64,000 nucleotides of DNA from Gordionus sp. m RMFG-2023 (taxonomy: Eukaryota; Nematomorpha; Gordioida; Chordodea; Parachordodidae), in the NCBI RefSeq assembly GCF_954871325.1, contig NC_088776.1:7447985-7511984 (forward strand). Direction: 5' to 3'. Numbering within the stretch: the first letter of the stretch is position 1; each line of letters begins with the position of its first letter. The position numbers were made by a program, and so were the translations under genes. Below the pieces are notes generated by a model. That model was not told where the DNA came from, did not search any database, and was given only the letters and a program-made list of their open reading frames with translations. This document shows, piece by piece, positions 11,162 to 24,600 of this stretch.

Positions 11162-12744
11162 TTTGTTATTTATAAATCTCAAAAAATGTTACAATCACGT
11201 GTTCGAAATAGTCAGATTTCTGATGGTACCGAATTCGACTTTGATGAATACGTTAATGGGAATATTAAACAAAATTTTATGCGAAACGCCCTAACATTTT
11301 GATTCTATTTGGATGAATGTAAAATATCCACTATCTCAAAACATTTGATATTCCCCAAAATAAACAGTATGGATTACGATTCGGGTCATAAACCTATTAA
11401 TTTGTTAGTATTCCACGACATTACCATAGCTGGTACGATGTCAATGTTCGAAATAATGTTTGATTTAAGGCCCACAATCGCTTTAATGATTGAATTAGGG
11501 AGATATCAGAATCCTTTTGCATCAGTTCAAACCTTACCACGTTTGATCATGATACAAATGCCAATTGGATCTATACAACCGACCTTCATATGAATTTTAT
11601 CTATATTTTAAAATTTGTTTACAAAACTGACATAAATGGGGAAAACGTAGTTAAAAATATAGGCAAAGATGTATGTTTTGAGTAGGCCTTAGAAATAGTA
11701 AAAAAAAACTAGTACCTGTACTGCATTTAAATAACTTTGATATTCTGCATAATATTTAATGTTAAAATTGTATTTAATATATATATATAGTATTGTTAAA
11801 TATGTTGGTATATGTAATATGCTATATAAGTAAAACAAATTTTACCAAAAATAATTAAATGGTTCGTTTAAAGGGTACTATATTAAATTTTTATTTAAAA
11901 AAAATTTTTTCCCTCTCATGATATTTTAATATATCATTGAAAAAAAATCTAATCTTATGTAAAAAAAATTTTTTCCCTCTCATGATATTTTAATATATCA
12001 TTGAAAAAAAATCTAATCTTATGTGAAAAATTTTTTTTAGTTTTTTAATTTTATATTAATTAGGGCCCATATGAAAAGAAGTGATTCGAATTATATATAT
12101 TAGATGTGTTAATTTGGCAAATATGGATTAATTAGATAAGTTTAGGAAAAAAAAACATATGTTAAAAAAGTGAAATATAATAGAAAAGAAAGGAATATTA
12201 AAGTTAATAGTTTGATATGCGGAAGTTTGTGCGTGAGGATTAAGAAATTAATCAATTGAGTAAGTGTGATAGCTATATGAATAATGGAAGAATATTATAT
12301 TAAAATACCAAAATTGAATAACTTTAATCAAATAAAATAATTCTATGTGTATTGTAGCGAGCATGGCATTATATACATTAAATGAATAGAATTCCGTAAT
12401 ATATAAAATAATTACTATATCATCAATATAAAAAAATTAAACTTTTGAGGTATATTTTAAAATATAAAGACGTCTCCGGCTGCAACTTTAATACTTCAGT
12501 ATCACGAAAAAGATACTTTGGAAAATCAATACGAAAATAAGAAGGATTGGGTACGATTATCATCTATAATTTTTTAGCCTGAAATAATACTGTTTTAAGC
12601 GATTGTTTAGTAGATCTTACACTAAGTGAGCTTCTATTTTTACACTTGGAAAATATAAAATTTTTAACGTCGATCGCGTACGGGAAGGCAGTATTTCAAT
12701 GTAGTGGCACAAACTCCTTCCCAAGTCATAGGTGTTTTTTTTAA
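11162..12744 (+). pseudogene. PXYLP1-like histidine-phosphatase gene remnant
   Basis: Histidine acid phosphatases of the PXYLP1 (2-phosphoxylose phosphatase) type act in the Golgi on proteoglycan linkers. Three coding-like blocks lie in order on the plus strand. The block at 11162-11593 carries the C-terminal HD signature (INLLVFHDITIAG). The block at about 12470-12550 reads SPAATLILQYHEKD, like the strand after the HD motif. The block at about 12600-12744 reads FLHLENIKFLTSIAYGKAVF then QCSGTNSFPSHRC, resembling the PXYLP1 C-terminus with its SGTN motif. The first block contains an in-frame TGA at 11300-11302. Both the end of block one (PTIALMIELG) and block two could match the same family segment. 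No phase-consistent splicing joins the last two blocks. No N-terminal RHG exon was found. A decayed or rearranged gene fits best; an intact gene with unrecognised exons is possible. Confidence 0.5.
11897..12024. repeat. Perfect 2 x 64-bp tandem duplication
   Basis: The unit at 11897-11960 is repeated without change at 11961-12024. It starts with eight A and six T, then CCCTCTCATGATATTTTAAT, and ends CTAATCTTATGT. Absence of differences points to a very recent duplication. It lies between two blocks of the phosphatase-like locus. Confidence 0.93.
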
Positions 12745-15072
12745 ATTTATAAAATTAAATATGCCCTAAGGTCATTTCTAGATAGAACGTATATTTTTTC
12801 AAAGCGGTTTCTTACAAGCATTTTTACAGAGAATAATAAGTTTTCTTAAATTAAAAAAACAACTTATTAGTTTGTGGTGCCATTTTTTGATTAGTAAAAA
12901 AAAATGCGCCTTGTAAAAAAAAACGTTCTGTCAGGTTAAAGAAATTTCTAATCATATAGAAGAAGAAAATTAATTAGAAAGGATTGATCAATTAAAATAA
13001 TTAAAAATGAGGGATTATCATAAAAGCGGAACGGTATAAAATTATAATTATTAACACTCATTAATTATTTATATTTTAATTTTGATAAAGCTATTAAAAA
13101 GCATTTTATTTTGTTGATTTTTTGAAGAGTTCAATAATATTTAATATATTTTCAAAAATATTATTTGAAAAAAAAATTATTTAAATAAATGAGTGTTTCT
13201 TGTTCTTAAATATATTTTGATTAGCTTTATGGAGGCATCTTTAAATTGATATAATATTTTATCATAAAATGTTTATTTTACCCTAAATAATACTTACCAA
13301 TTTTTTTTACCCATCCATATCACATCTTAAACATTTGTCTATAAGTTGGCCGATTTCAAAATTAAGATTTTAGTCAAAATAATATTAAGCAAACCTTGAG
13401 ATTTCGATAGATGTCCAAACCTCTTCATCTATGAACAAAATCTCTAGATTACATACTATATTTTCTGGTGGTTTGTAAATCGAATAGTTTAACAACACTG
13501 CTATCAAACTTGAAACGCTTCAAAAAAAAAATGTGGAAATTCTAACGCGTTCGTAATCTTTTGAAAAATTGGTGTTATTAGGTCTATAAAATTTTTTCAA
13601 TTTTTATATTTTTATAATAACTTTCGCGTATACTTTTTAAATGGAAGAAGAAATCAATAAAAATGAAACTTATATAAAAATGGATAATGTACAATTAATA
13701 ATATTTTGAATAGATTGTTCTTTTTGCTCAAATAGGTTTGGAGTTTGGGTTGGATCAAGCTAATTGATCTATACAAGAATAGCCAAATCAGGAATTGACC
13801 CCTTTTCAATGGGATCAGGGTTATTCTATCAGGCCGCTTTCCATCCGATCTGAAAGGTCCTGGTGGTTCAAGTTTAGCGCGTATTTTAAAGGATTTATGA
13901 TCTCACATACGCACGCATACTGGCAGTCCGCGAGAAAGCTTCTTCCTCGGACAGAGACTGGCTATAGCTATCCTTAAAGCGAATTATCAAAGTTGCAATG
14001 GCAGTTTTCTCTCTACATATCTTCGTTAGACTCACTTTTGTTCCTTATTCTTCATTTTACACTATATTTTACCTTTATATCATTTAATTTGGAATTTATT
14101 ATTTTTTCTGTTAAATTTTGTGTTGATTTATATTAATATGAATAAATATTTATTATTTGTTTTAATAAGATAATATGTTAATTATCATATAATTTTGTGA
14201 ATATATAATTAAAATAAAGTATATATATTCTATTATTAATTTTTTAAAAAATAAAAATTAGGATGGGGGTGGGCATGAACGCATCTATGCCCCAAATTTT
14301 GCATCTTTAGAAGACTTTCCTTTTGAAGTGTAGAGTTTTATATTTGCTTGAAATAAATTAGCCTAAAAATTATCGGTCGAATAGCGGATAATAATATCGT
14401 CTTAACGACAGCAAAGTATAATCTGGACCAGGTGATAATAATATATGCAACCCAAGCCAAATTGGACCTACATAGGCATGGACCTGAGAAAATTTAAATT
14501 TTTTTTCACTTGTTTACCCTTTTTTTCTATATAAATACTTGAACAAAATTTACTAACAACCTTAATTTTATATCCAAATAAAAGTTTATTATTTTTAAGT
14601 CGTTAGGCCGGGGCGTTACGAATGTATTTATTAACTATGAGTTGGGCCTGGGCTAAAAATATTTAGTCCAAGGGCTTTGAGGGCATGAATACAACATTTG
14701 GCTTTTGTAGACCTATGAATAGATCTAAAATAAAATATAACCTGTTAAATTATTTACAACGAATCGAGAAATTTAAGCATTTAATTTGGCAAGTATATTT
14801 TTAGCTATTAAACATTTTAATATATTATTTTTTTTTATAAGAATGATCAATTTAGATCTTCCGATTAGAAATTGTAATTAGGACTAAAAGCATTTATATA
14901 TTTATTTAACTAATATTTATAAAATAATATTTTATCAAAATTAATTCATTATTGTCCCCGGATTTAAAATTTTAACAAATATATAAATTTAAATTATTAA
15001 ATTAACATAAATATTAATATTTTATTAATTTAATACGTTTTATAATCTGGCATCATCACCCCTCGTATTCTA
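12745..15072. other. Intergenic stretch upstream of the GPCR gene
   Basis: No gene recognised. The stretch contains one copy of the dispersed hairpin-like repeat (about 13330-13500). An open frame at 13795-13977 has no recognisable domain. Promoter elements of the downstream receptor gene cannot be identified with confidence. Confidence 0.4.
13330..13500. repeat. Dispersed palindromic repeat, copy 1
   Basis: Contains the family core: AACCTTGAGATTT, ATCTATGAACAAAATCTC and, near the right end, TTTAACAACACTG. The same order of blocks occurs at about 23740-23885, 26480-26625, 56790-57025 and 61568-61700. The element is MITE-like, with ends related to AAACGGCTCGATT. Confidence 0.5.
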
Positions 15073-18000
15073 ATGTATCTAAAATGCTGGAATGCCTTTA
15101 TTTGTCTCAGCTACATTGCATTTAGTCATAAGCTTATACCGAAATTTGATAATAACAGCGATCAAAATCATTCAGATTTGATGAGCACCGATAAATCACA
15201 ACTATTCCCCGATAATAAATATCTTATCAACAAAAGCGGATTATATTATTTAGACATGGGCACTAGAATATTTGATAATCTTTTTAATAAGTCGTACGAT
15301 GACTCACAGCCTCCTTATCTATCTTTAGTGTCATTCATAAATGCCGACTTTATTATTGGGGCCTTCTTCGAACTATCCAAGCCATCCATATTGTCAAATT
15401 CTTTTATTTGTGATAAAGGTGAGGAGGGTAAACTAGCGATTCAATCCTATAGCATGTTGTACGCCTTCAGGAAGGCTTGCCTGGGAATGAAATTAAATTT
15501 CGACAACTGTCTAATCGATAATCATGACCAATATGATAAATATAAGCAGATAAATCCTAATATAAAAAGGATTAAAGTCGGGGTATTAGCAACATCTACC
15601 TGCGGTAACCCTATCAGAGCGCAGGTATATTATAATCTTATTCCATATGATTTACTATATATGTTTTATAAAAAGTTGGAAATGATTAGAATGTTGCAAC
15701 TGATTCGTCACATGAACAAAACATTAATCGGTGTAATTGGTCCATTTACCAGTAACGAGTTGTACCTCGTGGCTGCATTTTCAGCTTATTACGGGTTCCC
15801 TTTAATTTCTCCGTCTTCGAAGACAATGTACTCCATGAATATGTAAGAAATAACAGTTATACAAGATTGGCGTGTCTATTATCGTTATATATTTTTTTTT
15901 TAAATTAAATGATCTTTTCAAATATTCAAAATAAGAAATTTTTAATTTTTCGAAGAAATTATAATTTAGTATTTACTAGGGATGTAACATAGAGGAAATT
16001 TACCGGAAGAAACTTCGAAATTTCCCCCCTATAGTTTCCCCAATTTTTATTTCATGTTTTTTGATCAAATAATCAGCATTTTTTACCATATTTTAAGAAC
16101 AATATTTTTTTTTCTTCTTGGTTCATATATCATAATTAATGTTTTATTATGTATATACTCATTTTCGATTATGTAATAATAGCTCACTCTGGTAATGTTC
16201 ATAGGAAGGAAATTTTTTTTTATTGACTGAAATGTATTTAATTTAATAAATAACTATAAGGATAAATAGTAGGATTGAAGGTTAAAGAGATATAGGATAG
16301 GGTAGGCCAACTTGCTCTTCTAATTTTTATCCAACTAATAAAAATGATTTTATGAACAGCCATTTTATATTAAATTGTCCATATTTTCCATAATGCAACG
16401 TCTATTTGAAAGAAATTATTTCAATTCTTTAAAAAAACAATTATTAGCTCTCAAGATATTTACCCAGTATAAATTTGTTAAACAAGCGATTATGAAAGGA
16501 TTAAATAAGATAATAAATTTGACCCTTATTAATGATGGGTGTACAAATAAGGGCGTGAAATGTATTATAAATTTTATTATATCAATCCCAAGGCCCATTT
16601 TCTATAAATTAACTGAAACAGGGGCCAATATGCATAAGGAGAATATATATATCTAGTGAATTTATTATAGTAATTGATTGAGCTATGAAACACAAAAATT
16701 AACATCATAATAAAAGGATAATGCGAGTAATGAAGAAAGCCCGGACACTTGTGATAAACGAATATACAATTATCGAATGAATTGGGTCTACATCTCATGA
16801 ACCTAATTTGCTTTTAAAGGGGTCTAGCAAATAAAATATTTGCCAATTTAAATTTTGGTTTCAAACGCTCAGAATATTTTAAAATACGTAAAATTCAAAT
16901 TTTTTTTTTACACATTTAAGCAAAGAAAACAACTACTTAAAGATAAAAATAGAATTGTTCCTTAAAGTTGCCTAGCCCAACTCGTTTATAAAGTATAGTT
17001 TTGATAATTCATGGCCTGTTAACTCCATATTTTTATAGAGATAAGAAACTTAATCTCATGTATAATGAAGTTTTTTTTTAAATGATCTTACAAACTAAAC
17101 AATTTTAACAAAGTCATTTCTACACAAATAGAGGTAGTGGAAGCGGGCAGATCAAATTGATCTGACGTTCCTCAAGGATTTATTCATATCAGGAGACCTT
17201 TTACGGAACGATATAGATCGAACAATATATTTTAAAAAAAGCGGAAATAATTTTTTTATATACTTGACCCAAGATATTACGGATTTGATTTTAAAGACAA
17301 TAAGGTTGATAAAGGGATAAAGGATTGGATGTTATTAAACCGACTTTCTGGATACCTAGATTTAAATGTTACTAGATAAATGACAAATTGATCGATTTTA
17401 GAGAGAGATCTTGAAATTATATCTTATTTGTTTACATAATATAATTAATAGTTTATAATTTTTTTAAAATAATATTGACCTGTAATTTAATTTTTTTTAA
17501 GGAAATTTTCTCATTTTTTTTTCCTTGTTTCTCGGGAAAGTTTCCTCAATTTATAATTTCCCTATAAATTTATATCCCTAGTATACATATACAATATAAA
17601 TAGTAATATCAATTTTTTTTCTTTCTTATAATTTCTTCTTGCCATCTAAAAGAAATATCTTATCGTATATTGATTAGCCTTTGACATTTTGTCCAAATTT
17701 TTCCATCACCTAAAGAGATTTTTTTAATGTCATCATAATTTATTTTTTTTTTATTTTCTTTAAAAACTAAAATAAATACAAGATACCAAAATACTTATCT
17801 CATTTCTCCCAGTCAAACGTCATTCATTAGACTTTTAATCAAAATATTGAAAGGTTTTAGATGGAACACTGTCAATGTGATCCGTAGCAATGATCCTTAT
17901 TATAACAGGTTTTACTTAAGAGCAAGGAACGAGTTCGAAAAAGTAAATATTTGCATTGAGCATGATGTAAAAATTGTTACAAACCTTGATGCTTTATCGA

Positions 18001-19882
18001 TAGAAAAATATGAATATAAAATTAAACTACGAGAAATTTTGTTATCCTATAGGCATAGTAAAATCGTGATTATTTTGGTGAAAAGATATCAATACATTTG
18101 GATCATGAAGTTATTCAAACAACTAACAAATGGTATGGCCACAAATTTGATATTCATAGCTTTAAACAATTGGCCGGGATCATATGCTCTTCAGAAGAGT
18201 GGCGTTGCGAACATAGCCTTAGGTACCATAATAATAATAAATTCAAATTCACATTTGGTTAAATTTTGGACCAAATTTCGAGATTACATGACTACTGCGA
18301 TCAAGGTAAATAGGTATCGCTCAAACCCATTTTCAATTAATATTCAAAAGAATATCAGCATGATCCTGAAAGACTTTCATGATGAAATTTTTATTCATCA
18401 AACTGCCCTCATCGTAGACTCTACCGAAATACTATTTAGGGCTTTGATAAAGTTATTAAAGGATAAATGCTCGGTAAATGATTTTAATGAATGCTTAAGA
18501 TCAAATTTAGTTAATAAAGCTATATTTCCCTTTATTGATAATATAAATTTCACTGGAATTACAAATCAAATCCATTTTCAAGATAGAATAGTGACTGACA
18601 ACCATTTCATTATAGAAAATTATAAAAAGTGGACAAACAATCGATTGGCTACCATAAAAATTGGCATACACGACACCAAATCGAATACCATAAATTTCTC
18701 TGGCGAATTTCAGTGGTTACATATGTCAAACAATCAAAATATAATAGAAACATACAAATGGCCAATGAATCCTAAATCTTTTAAGCTCAGCAATATTCCA
18801 AGTTCAAGCTGTAGCCAACCATGCGAATATCTGAAGATAAGAACTTTGACTATACCGACTGATTCCCTATGTTGCTGGACCTGTAAATCTTGTGATGTCT
18901 TCAAACAAATATTAACCACGAAAATATCACAACCGTGTTTAACGTGCCCAAAGTATTTTAGGGCGAACCAAAATCAAAGCATGTGCGTAGCATTACCCGT
19001 AAGATATATAGGGAATGTCTATTTTTGGCCACATCTTATAAAGATCTTGGGATCCGTAGCTTTGTTTATTTTTATGATCTTCTTATTACTATACCTAATT
19101 TGCTATGATAACCTAGCCTTCAGATCAGAGATATTGATCCTTATGAACGTTAATCTACTTGGAATTCTATTGGGAATCATTTCGGCACTTTTTATAACCG
19201 GCAGAATTACTAAAATAACATGCGAAATGGCTCAAATAACTTATATGCTATCTTTTAATTTCATATTATCGTCATTCTTGGTTAAAATAAAATGCTTATC
19301 TACCAGATTTTCTAGTCTCAAAATAGACCAAAAAAATGATCAAATAAACTACAAAAGCATGTACTGTTTTTTATTTGGTATGATAGGTTTGCAGGTATAA
19401 ATTATATAAATATCTATACATACAATTTGATAAGCAATGATTACAATTTTATTCCTTCTTTTTCTTTTTAGCTAGCAATAAATATTGTAGGCCTACTGGC
19501 TGATTCAACCTTAAACCCTTTGTATCGAGAATACATTCAAAGAAATTCGAATGCTGATTCTCACGTTAAAATATTTTGTAAATTGTACACTCAAAGTTAT
19601 ACCTATTTTAGTTTACTCTTAACATCTCAATTTTCCATTATGGCGATGTGCTTATACCATATTTTTAAACTTAAGAATATATCGTATAATATGTTTAAAG
19701 AAATTTATTACTTTAAAATTAACATTATTTTTAGTTTAGTTTGCATGACTATCGCTTTAATGCTTTACACATTTTTGAACCCTTTCTTCGATGTCATTTT
19801 ATTCTATTTAATTTTTCTGAGCGTATTGATATTCAATCTACTAACTACTTGTTATTTTAAATTTAAATTCATTTTTAAATAA
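15073..19882 (+). CDS. Class C GPCR (metabotropic glutamate receptor-like)
   Basis: A cell-surface receptor of about 920 residues in three exons: 15073-15842, 17813-19394 and 19472-19882. Introns are GT-AG with matching phase (phase 2, then phase 0). Residues 1-18 form a signal peptide. A Venus-flytrap ligand-binding domain follows, with ADFIIGAFFELS early on and VIGPFTSNELYLVAAFSAYY at the lobe 1 helix. Next is the nine-cysteine domain (CSQPC, CCWTCKSC, CLTC and a final C). Seven membrane segments complete the protein, from ILGSVALFIFMIFLLLYLI to the last at the C-terminus, with the conserved TM3 cysteine (ITCEMA) and a cysteine in loop 2 (IFCKLYTQ). Order and length fit metabotropic glutamate-type receptors. 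Residues around the amino-acid pocket diverge (ISPSS where mGluRs have ISYAST), so the ligand is unknown. The intracellular tail is nearly absent. The first intron carries a hAT transposon. Confidence 0.93.
15977..17580 (+). mobile_element. hAT DNA transposon, decayed, inside the GPCR intron
   Basis: The ends are imperfect terminal inverted repeats: TAGGGATGTAAC at the left and the complement of TAGGGATATAAA at the right. The flanks GTATTTAC and GTATACAT look like a decayed 8-bp target duplication, the hAT length. Two transposase pieces lie on the plus strand. At 16375-16656 the DUF659-type core reads LINDGCTNKGVKCIINFII then PRPIFYKLTETGANMH; the usual tryptophan of DGW is a cysteine. At about 17256-17325 the hAT motif YILDPRYYGF appears. 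Frameshifts, stops and missing segments separate them, so this copy is dead. It lies wholly within intron 1 and in the same orientation as the gene. Confidence 0.85.
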
Positions 19883-21655
19883 TCCAGTGTTTTCTAAAAA
19901 AAAATTAATCAAAATCAAATTATCGTGAAAGAGAAAATTCTACTATCATTGTAAAATTAACAATTTACGAGACGCGGGAAAAAAAATTTTCTTTTTTAGT
20001 ATTTATAATTAGAAAATTCTTCCAAAAAAAGATGTTTTATATTATTTATATTCGCTTTTACTTTTATAGACTTTCTTTCAAAGTGTAACCAATTAGTTTA
20101 TTTCTGTAATTGTAATAATATTGTATTGTTACTTTTTTTCCCCCATCAAATATAGAATTCACATTCAGTATTTTGTATAAATTGTCTATTTGAAAAAATA
20201 TTATCAATTATAATCTTATTAAAAAATACCAAATACTCTTAAATTTATATAACAAAATTTAAATATGATAACTAGATATTAATTTCGTGATTCGTAAAAA
20301 TAGAATATTTAAATCTAGATTAGTTTTTTTTATCACAAACATTAAAAGTACAAATACTATTCAAAGAACATTAAAGTTTCGAAAAAAGAAAATTCCTGTT
20401 TTACTAGCCAATATCGCATCTTTTAACCTAGTTAACAGATAGTTCAAAAATGATAAACCATGACTGAAATGGATAATTAAGCAGTACTGTTTTAGTCGGC
20501 AAAAAAATACAATTTCAGGAAATAGTGTGTGCTAATTCAAAATTCCTAACTTTTTATTAAAAGCCAACTATTGATTTCCTTCCTGTTAAGTCTCAATAGC
20601 GAAATCTAGCCGTTATAATTTCGGCAGTAGAGAAAATTCTGTCCCAATAAGTCGTATCTGTATAAGTTGAGTTTTCTCACCAACCGATGCTCTCTCCTTT
20701 CTTTTCTTGGCCAGATGAGAGCAAAATTATTATTTTTTTCGACTTGGTGTAATTCCTTAACATCAACCTTCAAAAAGGAGTGGAGGAAAATATACAACCA
20801 CCATAGAGCAGCGCCGGAAAATATACTATATAATCTTATTCACGTAAAACCAAGTATAAAGTGCAAGATGTAGAATTTGAATCTTCTTTTAAGGGTGGAT
20901 GACTATAGAATTTAATTTGTCATCAACTAAATTCAAATTTACTATAATCCTGTATTTTAAGAGTAATTATGGGGGAAAATAAGAATCCTGAATTAAAATA
21001 AAATGCATAATATTAATTAATACGATAGGAAATCTACAAATTAACAAAATTACTTGAAGAATGAGAATGACATAAAGCGAAGGTAATAGGCTCAAGCACC
21101 CCGTTTTCGATAATTTAAAGATACTAAAAAAATTCTTTCCTTGAAGGAATATTATATTATAATTATATTAATACTATAGCCAGAGCATTCTGATGATTAT
21201 TTTTTACACTCTCAATTTATAATTTTAATTAAAATCTTATATATACAAAATTTTAAATATATATTCTAAAAAAAGGTATGAATAATAAATTAATAACACG
21301 TTGAATTTGCGATTTCCACTATTAAAAAAAATTTATTATACATAATCGTAATTTGTCAATTATTAATAATGTATTTTGTTACCAAAAAAGATAACAATTT
21401 TGATTTTTTGTATGATACCGCTACATTAAGTATGTTTCGAGCATTGTGCATATTGAAATTCGGGTCCGATATTATATCCAACTAATATGCAATATAGAAT
21501 AATATATTCAATAAATATAGTATAATAAGATTTGTTTTTAAAAAATTCAAAGATAATCCTTGAAAGTGAAAACATTTAAAATTATTTGGTTATATTATAA
21601 GCCTAATTTCTAACCGCAATTTTATATTGGTGCTTTGAACAAATAAAAAAAGTAA
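19883..21655. other. Intergenic stretch between GPCR and INTS8 3' ends
   Basis: Convergent 3' flanks of the plus-strand receptor and the minus-strand INTS8 gene. The sequence is AT-rich with no domain-bearing open frame. Short open frames at 20606-20873 overlap on opposite strands and show no family resemblance. Confidence 0.45.
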
Positions 21656-24600
21656 TCAAGATATTTTTTTTTTGGATTGATAAATTTTTACTAATTTGTT
21701 GCGTTTAATTTTGAACTGGTTTTCGAAGCTGGTCAGCATAGACCCTACGTACTCCACCAGCGTCATATCCCACATCATATCATACAGACTATCGGAGGCT
21801 AAGCAAAATTTGTCCTGCTTCCCATTGTAAATATTCTGCGGTTTTGTCGTATTTTTGTCGAACCCATTGTCGTTACCTGCGATTAGGTCCTCGGCCATGA
21901 CGTCTTGATCTGTGTAAGGACTGTATTCAGTGTTATGAATGTTAGAGTAAGAACCAGTGTCGGGCGTAGTGGTGGCCAGGGCTTGCGAAATGACCTGAAA
22001 TGCCCTGGCGTAATCCACGGGGTTTGTTAATTGGCATATAAGGGCAGCCTGTCGATTAAAAGAAAAAGTGATTGATTATTATCGGTGAATAAATAGTTCA
22101 ATATTTGTTTTTTTAAGTGATGAATCACGAGTTATAAAGTAAAGTGCTTTTTAAAAAAAACAAAACCATATGGCTTAGATGAGGTAATATGTCTTTTTTG
22201 GATAGGATCATATTATATACAACATAGGCGCCGACTTCATGGTGGGGCAGCGTGGCCTCCCCCACCGAAATGTAAAAAATAGATTATATTAAATCTTCTT
22301 TAAAAAATTAACAGCCACCACTAAATAAAGTTAAAATGTATTTTTTTTAAAACAGAATGCGACTAATAGTTATGATGTCTGACTATTTAATATAAAAGGT
22401 CGAGTCAGAATTTTTAATAATCAAAAATAAAATCGAACCTAATCTGTCTAATACCATTAAAAACAAGAATATGGGCTAGTACCAGGATCATGATACAGGA
22501 ATATTCAAAAGTTTAGAATAACTATGAGCGCCTATTCTTTGGTTAAAATTTTATGTAAATATTTAGGATTTTTTTTAAATGTAAATATAGTATATATATA
22601 CCAATCGGACTTAAAAATTAATAATTACAAATACATTAGGATATGGGCGAAAGATTCAAGTGTAAAATAGTTATTCGTTAAACGAAGTCATGATTAGGTG
22701 TATTCCAGATATTCATTTATTTATTTTTAAAAAAAATCTAAGAATACGCCCCCCCCCCATCTCCACATGGTAATTCAAAATGGGTTCCTTCTCGTGGATA
22801 TTAATAGAGGGTTGATTTTCAACAAAAAATATTTACCAACTTCGATATTGGATTCCATCTCCACGCAGCATTTTGTCATCCTGATGTACATGTCGTTAGA
22901 AAATATTTTAAATTCCTTCCTACATTCCGACGGTTCTCCAAGATTGGTTTGTACGAAAAGGGCTTGGCTGTAATATCCCATGGCTGTGAACCAGTTTTTG
23001 TTAACTTTTTAGGAAGGAAAAAAAAAATTGGTAAAATGATTTCACCTTTAATAGTTATAGGTATATTTTGGAGGAAGGTATCGGGGAGGGTGGAGGGGGT
23101 GAAGATAAGGAGTTTACATCCTGAAGTTCATTCGTTTTAAACAAACATAATAATCTAAAGCTTCTTAAATAGGTAATATGAGAATCTGACACAGTAGCGG
23201 AAAATAATGGAATATATATATATAAACCATATTCCATATCAGCTCTAAGTAACAACCAAGGAACCCTGGAAGATGTTGGGTTAGAACAAATCTTTAATGC
23301 TTGGTTAGTGCAAAAGGTTAGGATGTCTTCCAGCTCGTTAATTTTGTACTGAGGAAATCTAAAATTAAAATAATTAAAATGTTGGTTATCTAGTTAGGTA
23401 AACAGTGTTAAACCATCCGATACATTAATATAATATTAACTGCGAAATAATTGCAATACGCCAACATCCCTTCTTACTCCTAAAGAAAAATCGAGAACAA
23501 GTTCCCAATCGAGCCCGGATAGGTTGGACACCGAGATACTCCTGGATTCGGTCGAATTCCAGTAATATTTAAAAAATGGGACTTTATTTAATTTAAAATT
23601 AGATATTATTTCTTTCTTTCCTTCTTTCTTATATGAATATCGAAATTCAGACGACAACAGATTTTTTTGGGGCAAACGAGTTAAATATGGAGTTGTTTAA
23701 AAAGCTCGGTTTCGCCAATTCAAATGAAAATTTTACCCAAAATAATATTATGCAAGCCTTGAAATTTTGTTAATAGATGTCTCTCTACCATCTATGAGAA
23801 AAATCTCCAGGCTTGAATAATATTTTGGCTAGAATTTTGGGTTAGCCGTTTTCAAGAATCGAGCCGTATAACAAACACTAAGTTTAATGGTATTATAGAA
23901 TTACAAATAAATTTGATAAGCAAACTTATTCAATTTCACCACAAATTTTAATATTCAAAAAAAAAATGTTACAGTAATAAGGATGGCCAATATTGAAGGT
24001 ACGGAAATACAAAATCAAAGCACAGCTCATCCTAAGACATTTTTTTTGCAAGATAAAATAAATGTATGAATAATATTTTTAAATTTTCTTTTAGGCTGTG
24101 TTCTAAATATCAAAAATTAAATTCGGAAACTTTCGTCGTAACTTTCAACGAAAAAAGAAGAAAATAGGATATATGTTCTAAATATAAATTTTTCTTATAA
24201 ATTTCCCAAAATTTTAACATATTTTAAACTAGATTTAGGACACGGCCTTAAAAAAATAAATATTTATAAATAACAAATCATAATACCTTGACTAATGAGT
24301 AAATCTTCAATAGACAACTTCCGATTAAAGTCATATACACGGGTTCCTTGTAAATATAAAATGAAAAGGTAGATAATTTTAAATAAGGCTAACGAAATAA
24401 GCTGCATTTATAGTAAACGCGTTTTGCTCAAGCGGTGCGGTATTTACCACTATCAAAATCACAGCTGATTCTTCACAGCGATAATAATTCTTAAACTATA
24501 CGCCGCGCAACATATGTTTTTCGAATTTTATCAAAGCGTTTTCATCGAATATTTTCTATTGGCCTGATTTCGTAAATAACGTAACGTTAAATACCTCACC

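Noticed and set aside
16416-16598. Minus-strand open frame inside the hAT element
   Set aside because: Antisense shadow of the DUF659-type transposase segment.
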